Assembly (NCBI GenBank): GCA_016193175.1
Contig: JACPSR010000048.1
Span: 1-38,572, forward strand
Source: Candidatus Omnitrophota bacterium
GTDB lineage: Bacteria > Omnitrophota > Gorgyraeia > Aquiviventales > Aquiviventaceae
Length of the DNA: 38,572 nt
Reading direction: 5' to 3'
Below the pieces are notes generated by a model. The model was not told the DNA's origin, ran no database searches, and saw only the letters and a program-made list of their open reading frames with translations. A program made the translations under genes and the position numbers. The number at the start of each line of letters is the position of its first letter. Position 1 is the stretch's first letter. Positions 8,220-16,618 of the stretch are shown in pieces.

Positions 8220-10772
8220 ATGAGGCAAGCCGCTAGCATTCGAGGGTGGATGGCCCTGGGGCTGCTGGGCTGTGCGCTTGGATTCGGCGGCGCTCCCGCC
8301 CAGGCCAACCCGGAAAGCGCCACCGTGCAATCGGCGCTCACCTGGCGGGTTGATGGATCAGGGGATTACCCGCTCCCGCACCTGACGCAGGGCACGTATG
8401 CATCCCCCCAGGTGGTCCCGACCAGCGGCCAGGTGAAGGCCTTGACGGCTACCTGGACGTTTGAAGGCCAGGTCACCTTGGAGCTGAGCGCGGACGGCGG
8501 GTTGCACTACGCCCAGGCGGTGAATGGGGTCCCGCTGACAAGCGGCTTCATGGGCGGGAACCGATTGAAGTGGCGGGCCGCCCTCAGCCCGGACAGCCAG
8601 CTGACCGAGGTCAGGCTCAGCTACGCGGATAGCTCAGGGGTCGTGGGGACCTTTGGCCAACCCGAGCTGTCCGGTTTTCGGTATCGCAAGGCCATCGCCA
8701 TCAAGGGTCCTGCCTCAGGGGAGCTGTTCAATAACCAGATCAAGCTGCTCATCGGGGAGTCTGCGAGAGCCGACTCCGCAGAGGTCCATTGCGAAGGACG
8801 CATCCGCAGCGACTTCGCAGACCTGCGCTTCACCGCTGCGGACGGCGCAACCCTCCTGCCGCACTATCGAGAGCGCCTCGACGGCACCAGCCCGAATCGG
8901 GTGGCCACCGTGTGGGTCAAGATTCCCCACATCCCGCGCGAGGGGCTTGTGATCTACCTCTATTACGGCAACGGCAGCGCCCGAGACCTCTCGAATGGAC
9001 GGGCGGTCTTTGACTTCTTTGACGATTTTACAGGCCAACGCCTTGACCCCGAGCTCTGGAAGGTGAAGACCGACGGGCAGGGAAGCGTGACCGTGTCAGC
9101 GTCCCAGCTCCATCTGAGCGCCGCCTCAGTCCTGTCCGCGGCCTTCCAGGTGAAGGATCACGTCGTGGAGGTCCTCGCCAGCACGAAGACCGACCAGGAC
9201 GACGCCCGACTCATCATCCGCAGCGACCCCGCGGCGTCTTCGTCCAATGACACCAGCCAGGTGGCGTATGCCTCGATGTACCAGGGCGCGGAGCACGTGC
9301 TGGCCGTGGGCAACATCGTCAAGGCCAATGACCCCAAACCCCTCTCAGCCGGGACCTCCTACGGCTACCGGGTCAGGGCGCGTGGGACGCGCCTGGTCTT
9401 TGAGCGCTACGATCCAGCGTTCATCCACCGGCAGGCCAGCGTCGAGATCGATGACGCCAACGGCCTGACCGCCGGGACACTTGGTCTGCGCTCTGATGGA
9501 GCCGCCTCGTATGATTGGATTCGGGTTCGCAAGGAGGCGTCCCTTGAGCCCCCTGTCATGGCCACAGGCACCGCCCTTGAAGAAAGCGTCCAGCTGCCTG
9601 TCTTTACGAACATCGCCGTCGCGCCAAATGGCAACCTGACGCTCGTGGATGGCGCGCCGCAAGGCGTCTACCAATCAGCCGGGGTGTCGACTTCCTCCCT
9701 GACCCGGATCGTGGCGCTCCGGTGGCAGGGCAACGTCGCGTCCACGGACCTCTCAGCGAATGGCGGTCTGTCCTATCGGGTGGGATGCGCCAATGGCTCG
9801 ACCTATTACGCCGCCAAAGGTGAGTTCACCGCCGGGAGGCGCGTTCAGTACCGCCTGGCCATGGCCCGCGGGGACTCGCAAGCCCTCCCGGAGCTTCAAG
9901 CCATGACCCTGGACTATGATCCTGGTGAGGTCACCCTCGTGTCGCCCAATGGCAAGGAGCAGTGGGTCTCCGGCACGACGCAACAGATCATCTGGACGGC
10001 GGTGGGGCATGAGCGGACCTACCCGATGAAGCTGGGGTACTCCCTGGATGGAGGCAAGACCTATCAGGACATCGCAAGCCCGGTGCGCAATGAGGGAGCC
10101 TACCTGTGGAGCCTTCCGGCAGGGATGAGCTCAGAACGGGCCCTGGTGCGGGTCTCGGATGGCCACGACCGGAGCGTCTTGGATGCCTCGGACCATGTCT
10201 TCTCGATCATTGCTGCCGGCGTTGGAAGAGCTCCGCAAGCGCTCTCCTCGATCGCGCAACCCCAGTCTGCGTCCGTGGCCACGTCGGAGTCAGTCGCCCC
10301 GGGGGACTTGGCGAAGCTCCTTGAGGAGCTCAGCAGGGATCCCCGCGCCACCGCCCATGAGCTGCTCATCAAGACGACGGATGCCTCTCACCCTGATCCC
10401 AACAAGGACGCCCTCAGCTATAAAGCCGGCGACGTCGTCCTCATCAGGCCGGCCGGCGCCGAGTGGTCTGAGACGGAGAAGCACAGCTTCCTCATCATCC
10501 AAGCTAACCTGACGCCTGAAGCCGTTGCGATGCTCATGAGTTCCCTTGAGATTCCCACGGGCGAGGTGACGACGGACGGCAAGCCCGTCATGCGCATGAT
10601 GGGGCGGCGGAAATTCCACATTGACCTGGACCAATTTGACCTGGCGCCCAAGCCGGCGGACCAGGGCAGGCCCGCCGTCCTGAGGCACTTCAGGAAGCAG
10701 GAGAAGCTCAGCGCACTCGTCGAGGAACGGAAAGAAGGCGGGGGCATCGCGCCAACAGGACTCGCTCAATGA
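8220..10772 (+). CDS. Secreted DUF2341-containing exoprotein
   Basis: Signal peptide (MRQAASIRGWMALGLLGCALGFGGAPAQA); FRYRKAIAIKG...DFADLRFTAADGATLLPHYRE...VWVKIPHIPREGLVIYLYYGNGSA is DUF2341-like; VTLVSPNGKEQWVSGTTQQIIWT Ig-like unit. ATG 8220 has SD AAGGAG at 8206-8211. Confidence 0.8.
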   Translation: MRQAASIRGWMALGLLGCALGFGGAPAQANPESATVQSALTWRVDGSGDYPLPHLTQGTYASPQVVPTSGQVKALTATWTFEGQVTLELSADGGLHYAQAVNGVPLTSGFMGGNRLKWRAALSPDSQLTEVRLSYADSSGVVGTFGQPELSGFRYRKAIAIKGPASGELFNNQIKLLIGESARADSAEVHCEGRIRSDFADLRFTAADGATLLPHYRERLDGTSPNRVATVWVKIPHIPREGLVIYLYYGNGSARDLSNGRAVFDFFDDFTGQRLDPELWKVKTDGQGSVTVSASQLHLSAASVLSAAFQVKDHVVEVLASTKTDQDDARLIIRSDPAASSSNDTSQVAYASMYQGAEHVLAVGNIVKANDPKPLSAGTSYGYRVRARGTRLVFERYDPAFIHRQASVEIDDANGLTAGTLGLRSDGAASYDWIRVRKEASLEPPVMATGTALEESVQLPVFTNIAVAPNGNLTLVDGAPQGVYQSAGVSTSSLTRIVALRWQGNVASTDLSANGGLSYRVGCANGSTYYAAKGEFTAGRRVQYRLAMARGDSQALPELQAMTLDYDPGEVTLVSPNGKEQWVSGTTQQIIWTAVGHERTYPMKLGYSLDGGKTYQDIASPVRNEGAYLWSLPAGMSSERALVRVSDGHDRSVLDASDHVFSIIAAGVGRAPQALSSIAQPQSASVATSESVAPGDLAKLLEELSRDPRATAHELLIKTTDASHPDPNKDALSYKAGDVVLIRPAGAEWSETEKHSFLIIQANLTPEAVAMLMSSLEIPTGEVTTDGKPVMRMMGRRKFHIDLDQFDLAPKPADQGRPAVLRHFRKQEKLSALVEERKEGGGIAPTGLAQ

Positions 10773-13700
10773 CGCGCAGGAACGCACGGCGCAACCTGTC
10801 CCCTTGGTACCCGGTACCGTACGCGCTGATTCTGTTGTTGGGCATGGGGGTGGGGAGCGCGGGTGTGGCGGAGGGAGCGACGGAGTTTGTCAGTACGATC
10901 AAGTCCTCCGGTGGCGATTTCAGCAGCCTGGTGGCCTGGGATGCCAGCGTCGCGTGTGACCTCACGACAGCAAGCACCAAGGTCTTTTCCTATAATCAGA
11001 GCTCTGACACGCTCATTGACGGCACGCCAGTACGAGGAGCCGCCTCTCTCGCCACTGGGACCGTCATCCACGCGACGCCGACACAGGTCCTGATCAAGAA
11101 CATCGTTGGGACGTTTCAGGCCGGCGAGGAGGTCGATGACGTCAACAACGTCGGGATCCGTTACGTCGTGCTCTCCGATAGCGGCAATCCGGCGATCGCC
11201 GTGGCGGAGACGTCGATCAAGGAAGATCTCGTCGCCCCGCTGACGCTGGGCGCCTGGACCACGTCGGCCACCAACTACGTCGAAATCCGAGCTGCGCCAA
11301 GCGCCAAACACACCGGCGTGGTAGGCGCAGGCGGGGTCGGAATCGCGTTTGGCGGCACCGGCGCTCTCTTGAGCTCCGGCGTCGCCTCCCTGCGGCTCAC
11401 CAACCTCTCCCTCGAAGCAACCGCCAGCGCCAATCCCTTGCTCAGCCTGACAACCGGCGCGACGGAGACGCGCATCTCAGGATGTCTCATCAACAAGACC
11501 AGCGCTTCGGGTCAGGTCCTCTCGGTCGCCTCGGGCGCCGTGAAACTCTGGAACAACTTCATCATCAGCCGGAACAGCGCCGATAGCGCCATCCAACTGG
11601 CCAGCGACACGGGGAACGATCGCCACTACCTGTATGGCAATACCTTCTACCACGCCGGAGGCGCAGCGACGGTGGTTGTGCACATCACCTCGACGAACTC
11701 ACCGAGCCTGCTCAGGAACAACATCGTATTTGGCTTTGCGGCTGTTCCAATCACCAACAGCGGCGGCGCGACGTTCACCAGGGGGTATAACGCCTATACC
11801 TCTGGCTTCGGAGGGGCCACTGAGCAAAAGAACCTGACGGCCTCAGACCACCTGACGAACCTGACCGCGGGCAGCGAAGACCTCCACCTCAAAGCGACCT
11901 CCTCGCTCAGGGATGCGGGGTACTCCGGCCTGCTGGAGGACGTGGATCTTGCGGTGCGGAAGGATATCGACGGGGAGGAGCGCACGACCAGCGACATCGG
12001 CGCCGATGTCGTCTTCACGCCGATCAAGGAGTTCGTCAGCGCCATCCGCGCAGGCGGCGGCGACTACCCGACGTTCACAGCCTGGAACAACGCGGTGAAG
12101 TGCGATCTCACCGCGAACGCGACCAGGGTCTTTGCCCACGGTGGAAAAAACGGGCTGGGGTGGACCGATAACGCAGCCGTCACCAGCTTCGTCTCCAATA
12201 CCACCGGGGCCGCCTCCACTGGCACCGGAACAGCCGTCCACGTCACCGCCGCCCAGATGCTGATGAAGGGGCCTCTCACCGGCGCCTTCAGCGCTGGAAA
12301 CGTGGCGTGTGTAAGCCCCGAGACGCCGCCCTGCACGAACTATGTCATCCTCAGGGATGCCGGCTACCCGGCGATGGCCGTCGCCGAAGCGTACAACGAT
12401 TGGCTAGGCGGGTTGGATGAGAACGTCACGATCAGCGGCTGGACGGCAAGCCGGTATCGGTATCCGGTGGTGAGAGCGGCCACGGATCAACGCAGCTCGC
12501 TGGTCGGCTCCTGGGCCTTTGACGAGGCGAGCGGGACCACGGCGGCGGATGGCTCGCTCAACGGCCACACCGGCACGGTGAGCGGCACCGGCGCGACCTT
12601 TGTGCCCGGCAAGTTCGGCAACGCCCTGAGCTTCAATGGGGTTGATACCACCGTGAGCGTGCCGTTCAACTTCAAACCCTCCTTGCCCTTGACGCTGGAG
12701 TTGTGGGTCAAGCCAAGTACCGCCACGCCGGTTGGGATGTTCGATACAGCTCCTGGCTCTGCGTGGGTGCTGAGAAACTATGGTCCTGGGGGGGTGGAGT
12801 GGTGGCCTTCCAATCCATCAATCAGCCTGGATCTGACGGCGAACGTCTGGCAGCATCTGGTGTTTGTGTTTCGGCAGACCACGGTAAATAATGTCATTGA
12901 CTATTATCGGAACGGGGCGCTCGTGGCATCTACGAACGGCGCCCTGACGGATTTTGCGTGGACGACATTAGTGTTCGGCAATATCAACGGTGGAGGGGCT
13001 GGGTGGTATGCTGGCCTCATGGACGAGGTCCGCATCTACGACCAGTCGTTCTCAGCCGCTCAGGTGAGCGCGCACTACAACGGCGGAGCCGGCAGCGGGA
13101 GAGCAACCGGGCGCTTTGTCCTCAAGCCCACCGCGACCGACAAAGCCGCCATCAAGGTCCTCTCGGACTACACGCATATCGAGGGGATTGAGATTGATGG
13201 ATCCAACGTCACCCTCCAGACGCCTGAAACAGCCCTCGCCTATGCCTCGGCCGTTTCCTATTGGCGGGGCAACATCCTGCGCCACGTCAGCAAGGACAAC
13301 CACGTCCTGAAAGTCACCGGCGGCAAGAGCCACTACATCTGGAACAACTTCATCATTGGCAGCGGGTCCGGGGGGTCTCAGAGCAATTCCGGCATCGCCA
13401 TCGAGAATGCCGGCGGGACGAGCTATGTCTTTGCGAACTCGATCACCGCCAACTGGAATGGCATCCGGGCTGGCGCCAGCGCTGGAGGCGTCGTTGCGAA
13501 GAACAACGCGTCGCTCGGCAACGCGGAGTCTGCGGATTACGCGGTCGATCCCAGCGTCGTTGATGCCTCGAGCAGTGACAACGCCTCAGGGACTTCATCC
13601 GTCATCGGGACCAGCCCCAAGACCGGTGTCAGCGCGGCCAGCGCCTTTACCAACGTGACCCCGGGTTCGGAAGACCTTCACCTGAAACCCGCCGTGCCGA

Positions 13701-16618
13701 TGACCGGGAATCCGCTTGTTGGCGCGGGCGCGGATCTCTCCACCGATCCGAATCTCTCCGTCACCGATGACATCGATGCCATAGCGCGCGTTGGCGCCTG
13801 GGACATCGGGGCGGACAAGCTTGACAATGTCTGGAAAAGCACGGGCGATCTCAATTGGTCCAATGCCGCCAACTGGTCCTTGGGTACGGTGCCGGCCGCC
13901 GGCGAGAGCGTCATGTTCAACCAGACCTCCACGGTCAACTGCACCGTCGCCAGCGGGACGAACGTTCCTGCGCTTGGGGCCTTGACGCTCAGCCCAGGCT
14001 ACACCGGCACCGTCACGTTCCAGAAGAACGCGACCCAGATCCCCATGGAGCTTCTCGTCACGAAGAATATTGCTGTGAATGGCGGCAACCTGATCTTTGA
14101 AGGTGACGCGACGACCAACCCGCCAAATGGCAAAGGCTACACCCTGTCCGCCGCCAACATCACCGTCGGGGCCGGCGCCTCGCTCAACGCAGATGGCAAG
14201 GGGTTTCTTGCTGCCCAAGGACCTGGAGCGGGTGTTAGCCGTGGCACGTGTGATGGCGGAGGGGGTGGGTATGGTGGACGAGGAGCGACATCCGGGTATG
14301 GTCTGGCCCCAGGCGGCCAAACGTACGGCTCCGCCACAGCTCCAACGGCCTTAGGAAGCGGCGGTGGCTGCTCTGTGGGGGCGGGTGGCACGGGAACAGG
14401 CGGTGGAGCCCTCAAGCTCAACGTGACCGGCGGGACGGTCACCGTCAACGGCACGCTGTCGGTCAATGGTGTGAGCTCGTCTTCTTTTTCCGTCGGTGGA
14501 GGATCTGGCGGGTCTCTCTGGATGACGGCGCCTTCAGGATCGCCAACGCTGATTGGCACAGGCACGATCTCAGCTAAAGGAGGTCATGCGAATGGCGGTG
14601 GAGGTGGAGGTGGCGGCCGCATCGATCTGTCGAGTGTCACGTCTAACTTCACTGGGAACATCGCTGTCCAGGGTGGCGCGGGCGGTGGCAACCGCCAAGG
14701 CTTGACCGGCACCATCGTCTTTCCAGCCGGCTTCCTTGACACCTTCACGCCGACCCAAAACATCACCCTCGGCCATGGCCTCACCTTTGGCGCGGTGACG
14801 ATCAACAACGGGATCACGCTCACGCTCGATCCCACCTCTGACGCTGAGCCCTATGAGGTGAACGCGGCAAGCGGCGGCAGCTCCACGAATCCTCACGGCA
14901 TCGGCGCCATCATCAGGGCGACCACCCTCACGATCAATACCGGCGGCTCCCTGAATGCGGATACACAAGGGTTCGGTGTGGGCAGGGGCCCAGGAAAAGG
15001 TTCAGCTAGCTCTCCGTATGGTTCAGGTGGAGGGCATGGCGGGAAAGGTGGCAACAGCAGCACAGGACTCATGGGCGGCTCACCCTATGGCTCGGTGACG
15101 GCTCCCACAGCCTTAGGAAGCGGTGGTGGGGATGGGGATGGGGATGGAGCTGGAGGAGGCGCCATCAAACTCGAAGTCACAAACACCCTCAGTGTGGATG
15201 GGACCCTGACAGCCAATGGGCAGGGTTGTAGTGGAGGCTGTAGAGGCGGTGGTGGGGCAGGTGGGTCGATCTGGGTCATCACAGGGACGCTCACAGGCTC
15301 AGGAAGCATCTTGGCAAACGGGGGCACGATTGACGCCGGGGGTGGGTTGGGAGGTGGGGGCCGCATCCGGTTGGAATACGCCAACACCCTCTCGCCCGCG
15401 CCAACGGTGACGGCATCCGGCGGCACCGGGGCCCAGGCTGGTGACGGTGGTCAGGTCACGGAGCGCACCACCACGACCAACACCGCGCCGGCTGCTCCCA
15501 TCCTCTCCCTCCCAGCCGATGGGGCGACGTTAAAGACGACCAACCCGCATCTCCAGTTCTCGGCGACCGATGCAGATGTCGATTACCTCAAGTTTAAGAT
15601 TGAGATCTGCGCTGACGCAAGCTGCTCCACCACCGTCCAGACCGTCGACCAGACCGCCTCCCAGACCGGTTGGTCCCAACAGACCGAGCAGACCGGCACG
15701 GCTTACGCCCCAGGCAATACTGCCATCTACCTCATCCAGACTCCGCTGGCCGCGAGCACGATGTACTACTGGCGGGTTCGCGCCATTGACCCCGGAGGCT
15801 CCAACACCTGGAGCGTCGTCTCGGCGAGCCGTTCGTTCACGACCGGATCCGGGGTGGCGAACTACTGGCTCAATGCAAGCGGCGATGGCCTCTGGGCCAC
15901 TGGGTCCAACTGGTCAAGGGGTGCCAAGCCGCAAGCCGGTGAGTCCGTCGTCTTCGCGGGCTTTTTATCTAATGCCAACGCCACAGTTGATGTGTTGAAC
16001 GACGTCCCCGGTCCGCTCAAGGCCTTGACCCTGGACAGCGGTTATACCGGCACCCTCAGCCTCAAGCGGGATGAGGTGACCCAGGCAGGCGTCTTGAACG
16101 TCACCGACGACATCATGGTGAACACCGGTGCTCTCCTCCTGAAAGGCAATCCCGCCGCCAACCCGCCATATGGAGCCGGGATCGGACTCTCCGCCGCGAA
16201 CATCACGGTCGCCTCCGGCGCCTCGATCAACGCGGATGGGCAAGGGTTCCAACCTAGTTCTCCCTGCGGCTCTAGCTGTGCTGGGCAAGGCCCCGGAGGA
16301 GGAGGCCCGCCAATATGGGTGGACGCTGGTGGGGTGGGGGGTGGCTATGGGGGAACAGGAGGAAGCAAAGCAACTCTGCCGGCGTGCCGGGCGGCCCCAC
16401 CTATGGCTCAGCCACCGCTCCGACGGCATTGGGAAGCAGTGGCTCTTGGGGAACATGGGCCGAGCCGGGGGCTGGAGGCGGGGCGATCACGTTGTCAGCG
16501 ACAGGGACGATCGCGATCAACGGAACACTCTCAGCGAACGGGACCGATGCGAGCGGGGGGAGTCAGTTTGGCGGTGGCGGCTCGGGTGGGTCGATCTGGA
16601 TTGCGGCCGGCGCCCTGA
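10769..16618 (+). CDS. Giant surface protein, N-terminal part: two beta-helix units, LamG domain, G-rich modules (reading frame broken near 16350-16385)
   Basis: Right-handed beta-helix-like repeats, LamG (GSWAFDEASGTTAADGSLNGHTG...GKFGNALSFNGVDTTVSV), YGSATAPTALGSGGG modules. The last ~85 aa (KATLPACRAAPP...) look out of frame. Confidence 0.8.
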   Translation: MTRRNARRNLSPWYPVPYALILLLGMGVGSAGVAEGATEFVSTIKSSGGDFSSLVAWDASVACDLTTASTKVFSYNQSSDTLIDGTPVRGAASLATGTVIHATPTQVLIKNIVGTFQAGEEVDDVNNVGIRYVVLSDSGNPAIAVAETSIKEDLVAPLTLGAWTTSATNYVEIRAAPSAKHTGVVGAGGVGIAFGGTGALLSSGVASLRLTNLSLEATASANPLLSLTTGATETRISGCLINKTSASGQVLSVASGAVKLWNNFIISRNSADSAIQLASDTGNDRHYLYGNTFYHAGGAATVVVHITSTNSPSLLRNNIVFGFAAVPITNSGGATFTRGYNAYTSGFGGATEQKNLTASDHLTNLTAGSEDLHLKATSSLRDAGYSGLLEDVDLAVRKDIDGEERTTSDIGADVVFTPIKEFVSAIRAGGGDYPTFTAWNNAVKCDLTANATRVFAHGGKNGLGWTDNAAVTSFVSNTTGAASTGTGTAVHVTAAQMLMKGPLTGAFSAGNVACVSPETPPCTNYVILRDAGYPAMAVAEAYNDWLGGLDENVTISGWTASRYRYPVVRAATDQRSSLVGSWAFDEASGTTAADGSLNGHTGTVSGTGATFVPGKFGNALSFNGVDTTVSVPFNFKPSLPLTLELWVKPSTATPVGMFDTAPGSAWVLRNYGPGGVEWWPSNPSISLDLTANVWQHLVFVFRQTTVNNVIDYYRNGALVASTNGALTDFAWTTLVFGNINGGGAGWYAGLMDEVRIYDQSFSAAQVSAHYNGGAGSGRATGRFVLKPTATDKAAIKVLSDYTHIEGIEIDGSNVTLQTPETALAYASAVSYWRGNILRHVSKDNHVLKVTGGKSHYIWNNFIIGSGSGGSQSNSGIAIENAGGTSYVFANSITANWNGIRAGASAGGVVAKNNASLGNAESADYAVDPSVVDASSSDNASGTSSVIGTSPKTGVSAASAFTNVTPGSEDLHLKPAVPMTGNPLVGAGADLSTDPNLSVTDDIDAIARVGAWDIGADKLDNVWKSTGDLNWSNAANWSLGTVPAAGESVMFNQTSTVNCTVASGTNVPALGALTLSPGYTGTVTFQKNATQIPMELLVTKNIAVNGGNLIFEGDATTNPPNGKGYTLSAANITVGAGASLNADGKGFLAAQGPGAGVSRGTCDGGGGGYGGRGATSGYGLAPGGQTYGSATAPTALGSGGGCSVGAGGTGTGGGALKLNVTGGTVTVNGTLSVNGVSSSSFSVGGGSGGSLWMTAPSGSPTLIGTGTISAKGGHANGGGGGGGGRIDLSSVTSNFTGNIAVQGGAGGGNRQGLTGTIVFPAGFLDTFTPTQNITLGHGLTFGAVTINNGITLTLDPTSDAEPYEVNAASGGSSTNPHGIGAIIRATTLTINTGGSLNADTQGFGVGRGPGKGSASSPYGSGGGHGGKGGNSSTGLMGGSPYGSVTAPTALGSGGGDGDGDGAGGGAIKLEVTNTLSVDGTLTANGQGCSGGCRGGGGAGGSIWVITGTLTGSGSILANGGTIDAGGGLGGGGRIRLEYANTLSPAPTVTASGGTGAQAGDGGQVTERTTTTNTAPAAPILSLPADGATLKTTNPHLQFSATDADVDYLKFKIEICADASCSTTVQTVDQTASQTGWSQQTEQTGTAYAPGNTAIYLIQTPLAASTMYYWRVRAIDPGGSNTWSVVSASRSFTTGSGVANYWLNASGDGLWATGSNWSRGAKPQAGESVVFAGFLSNANATVDVLNDVPGPLKALTLDSGYTGTLSLKRDEVTQAGVLNVTDDIMVNTGALLLKGNPAANPPYGAGIGLSAANITVASGASINADGQGFQPSSPCGSSCAGQGPGGGGPPIWVDAGGVGGGYGGTGGSKATLPACRAAPPMAQPPLRRHWEAVALGEHGPSRGLEAGRSRCQRQGRSRSTEHSQRTGPMRAGGVSLAVAARVGRSGLRPAP
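12494..13100 (+). other. LamG/concanavalin-like domain inserted inside the second beta-helix unit
   Basis: The segment SSLVGSWAFDEASGT...SFSAAQVSAHYNGGAG interrupts homology between the two beta-helix units. Confidence 0.65.

Noticed and set aside
7788-8330. 180-aa version of the MerR-like protein in the ORF track
   Set aside because: The first ~94 residues are low-complexity and overlap the iterons and the signal-peptide coding region of the divergent gene; tandem ATGs at 8043-8048 fit the HTH domain start.
16349-16385. Programmed -1 ribosomal frameshift in the giant protein gene
   Set aside because: In-frame heptamers here (for example T_GGG_GGA, A_AGC_AAA, C_AAA_GCA) do not match X_XXY_YYZ; a homopolymer indel or sequencing error is simpler, although not excluded.
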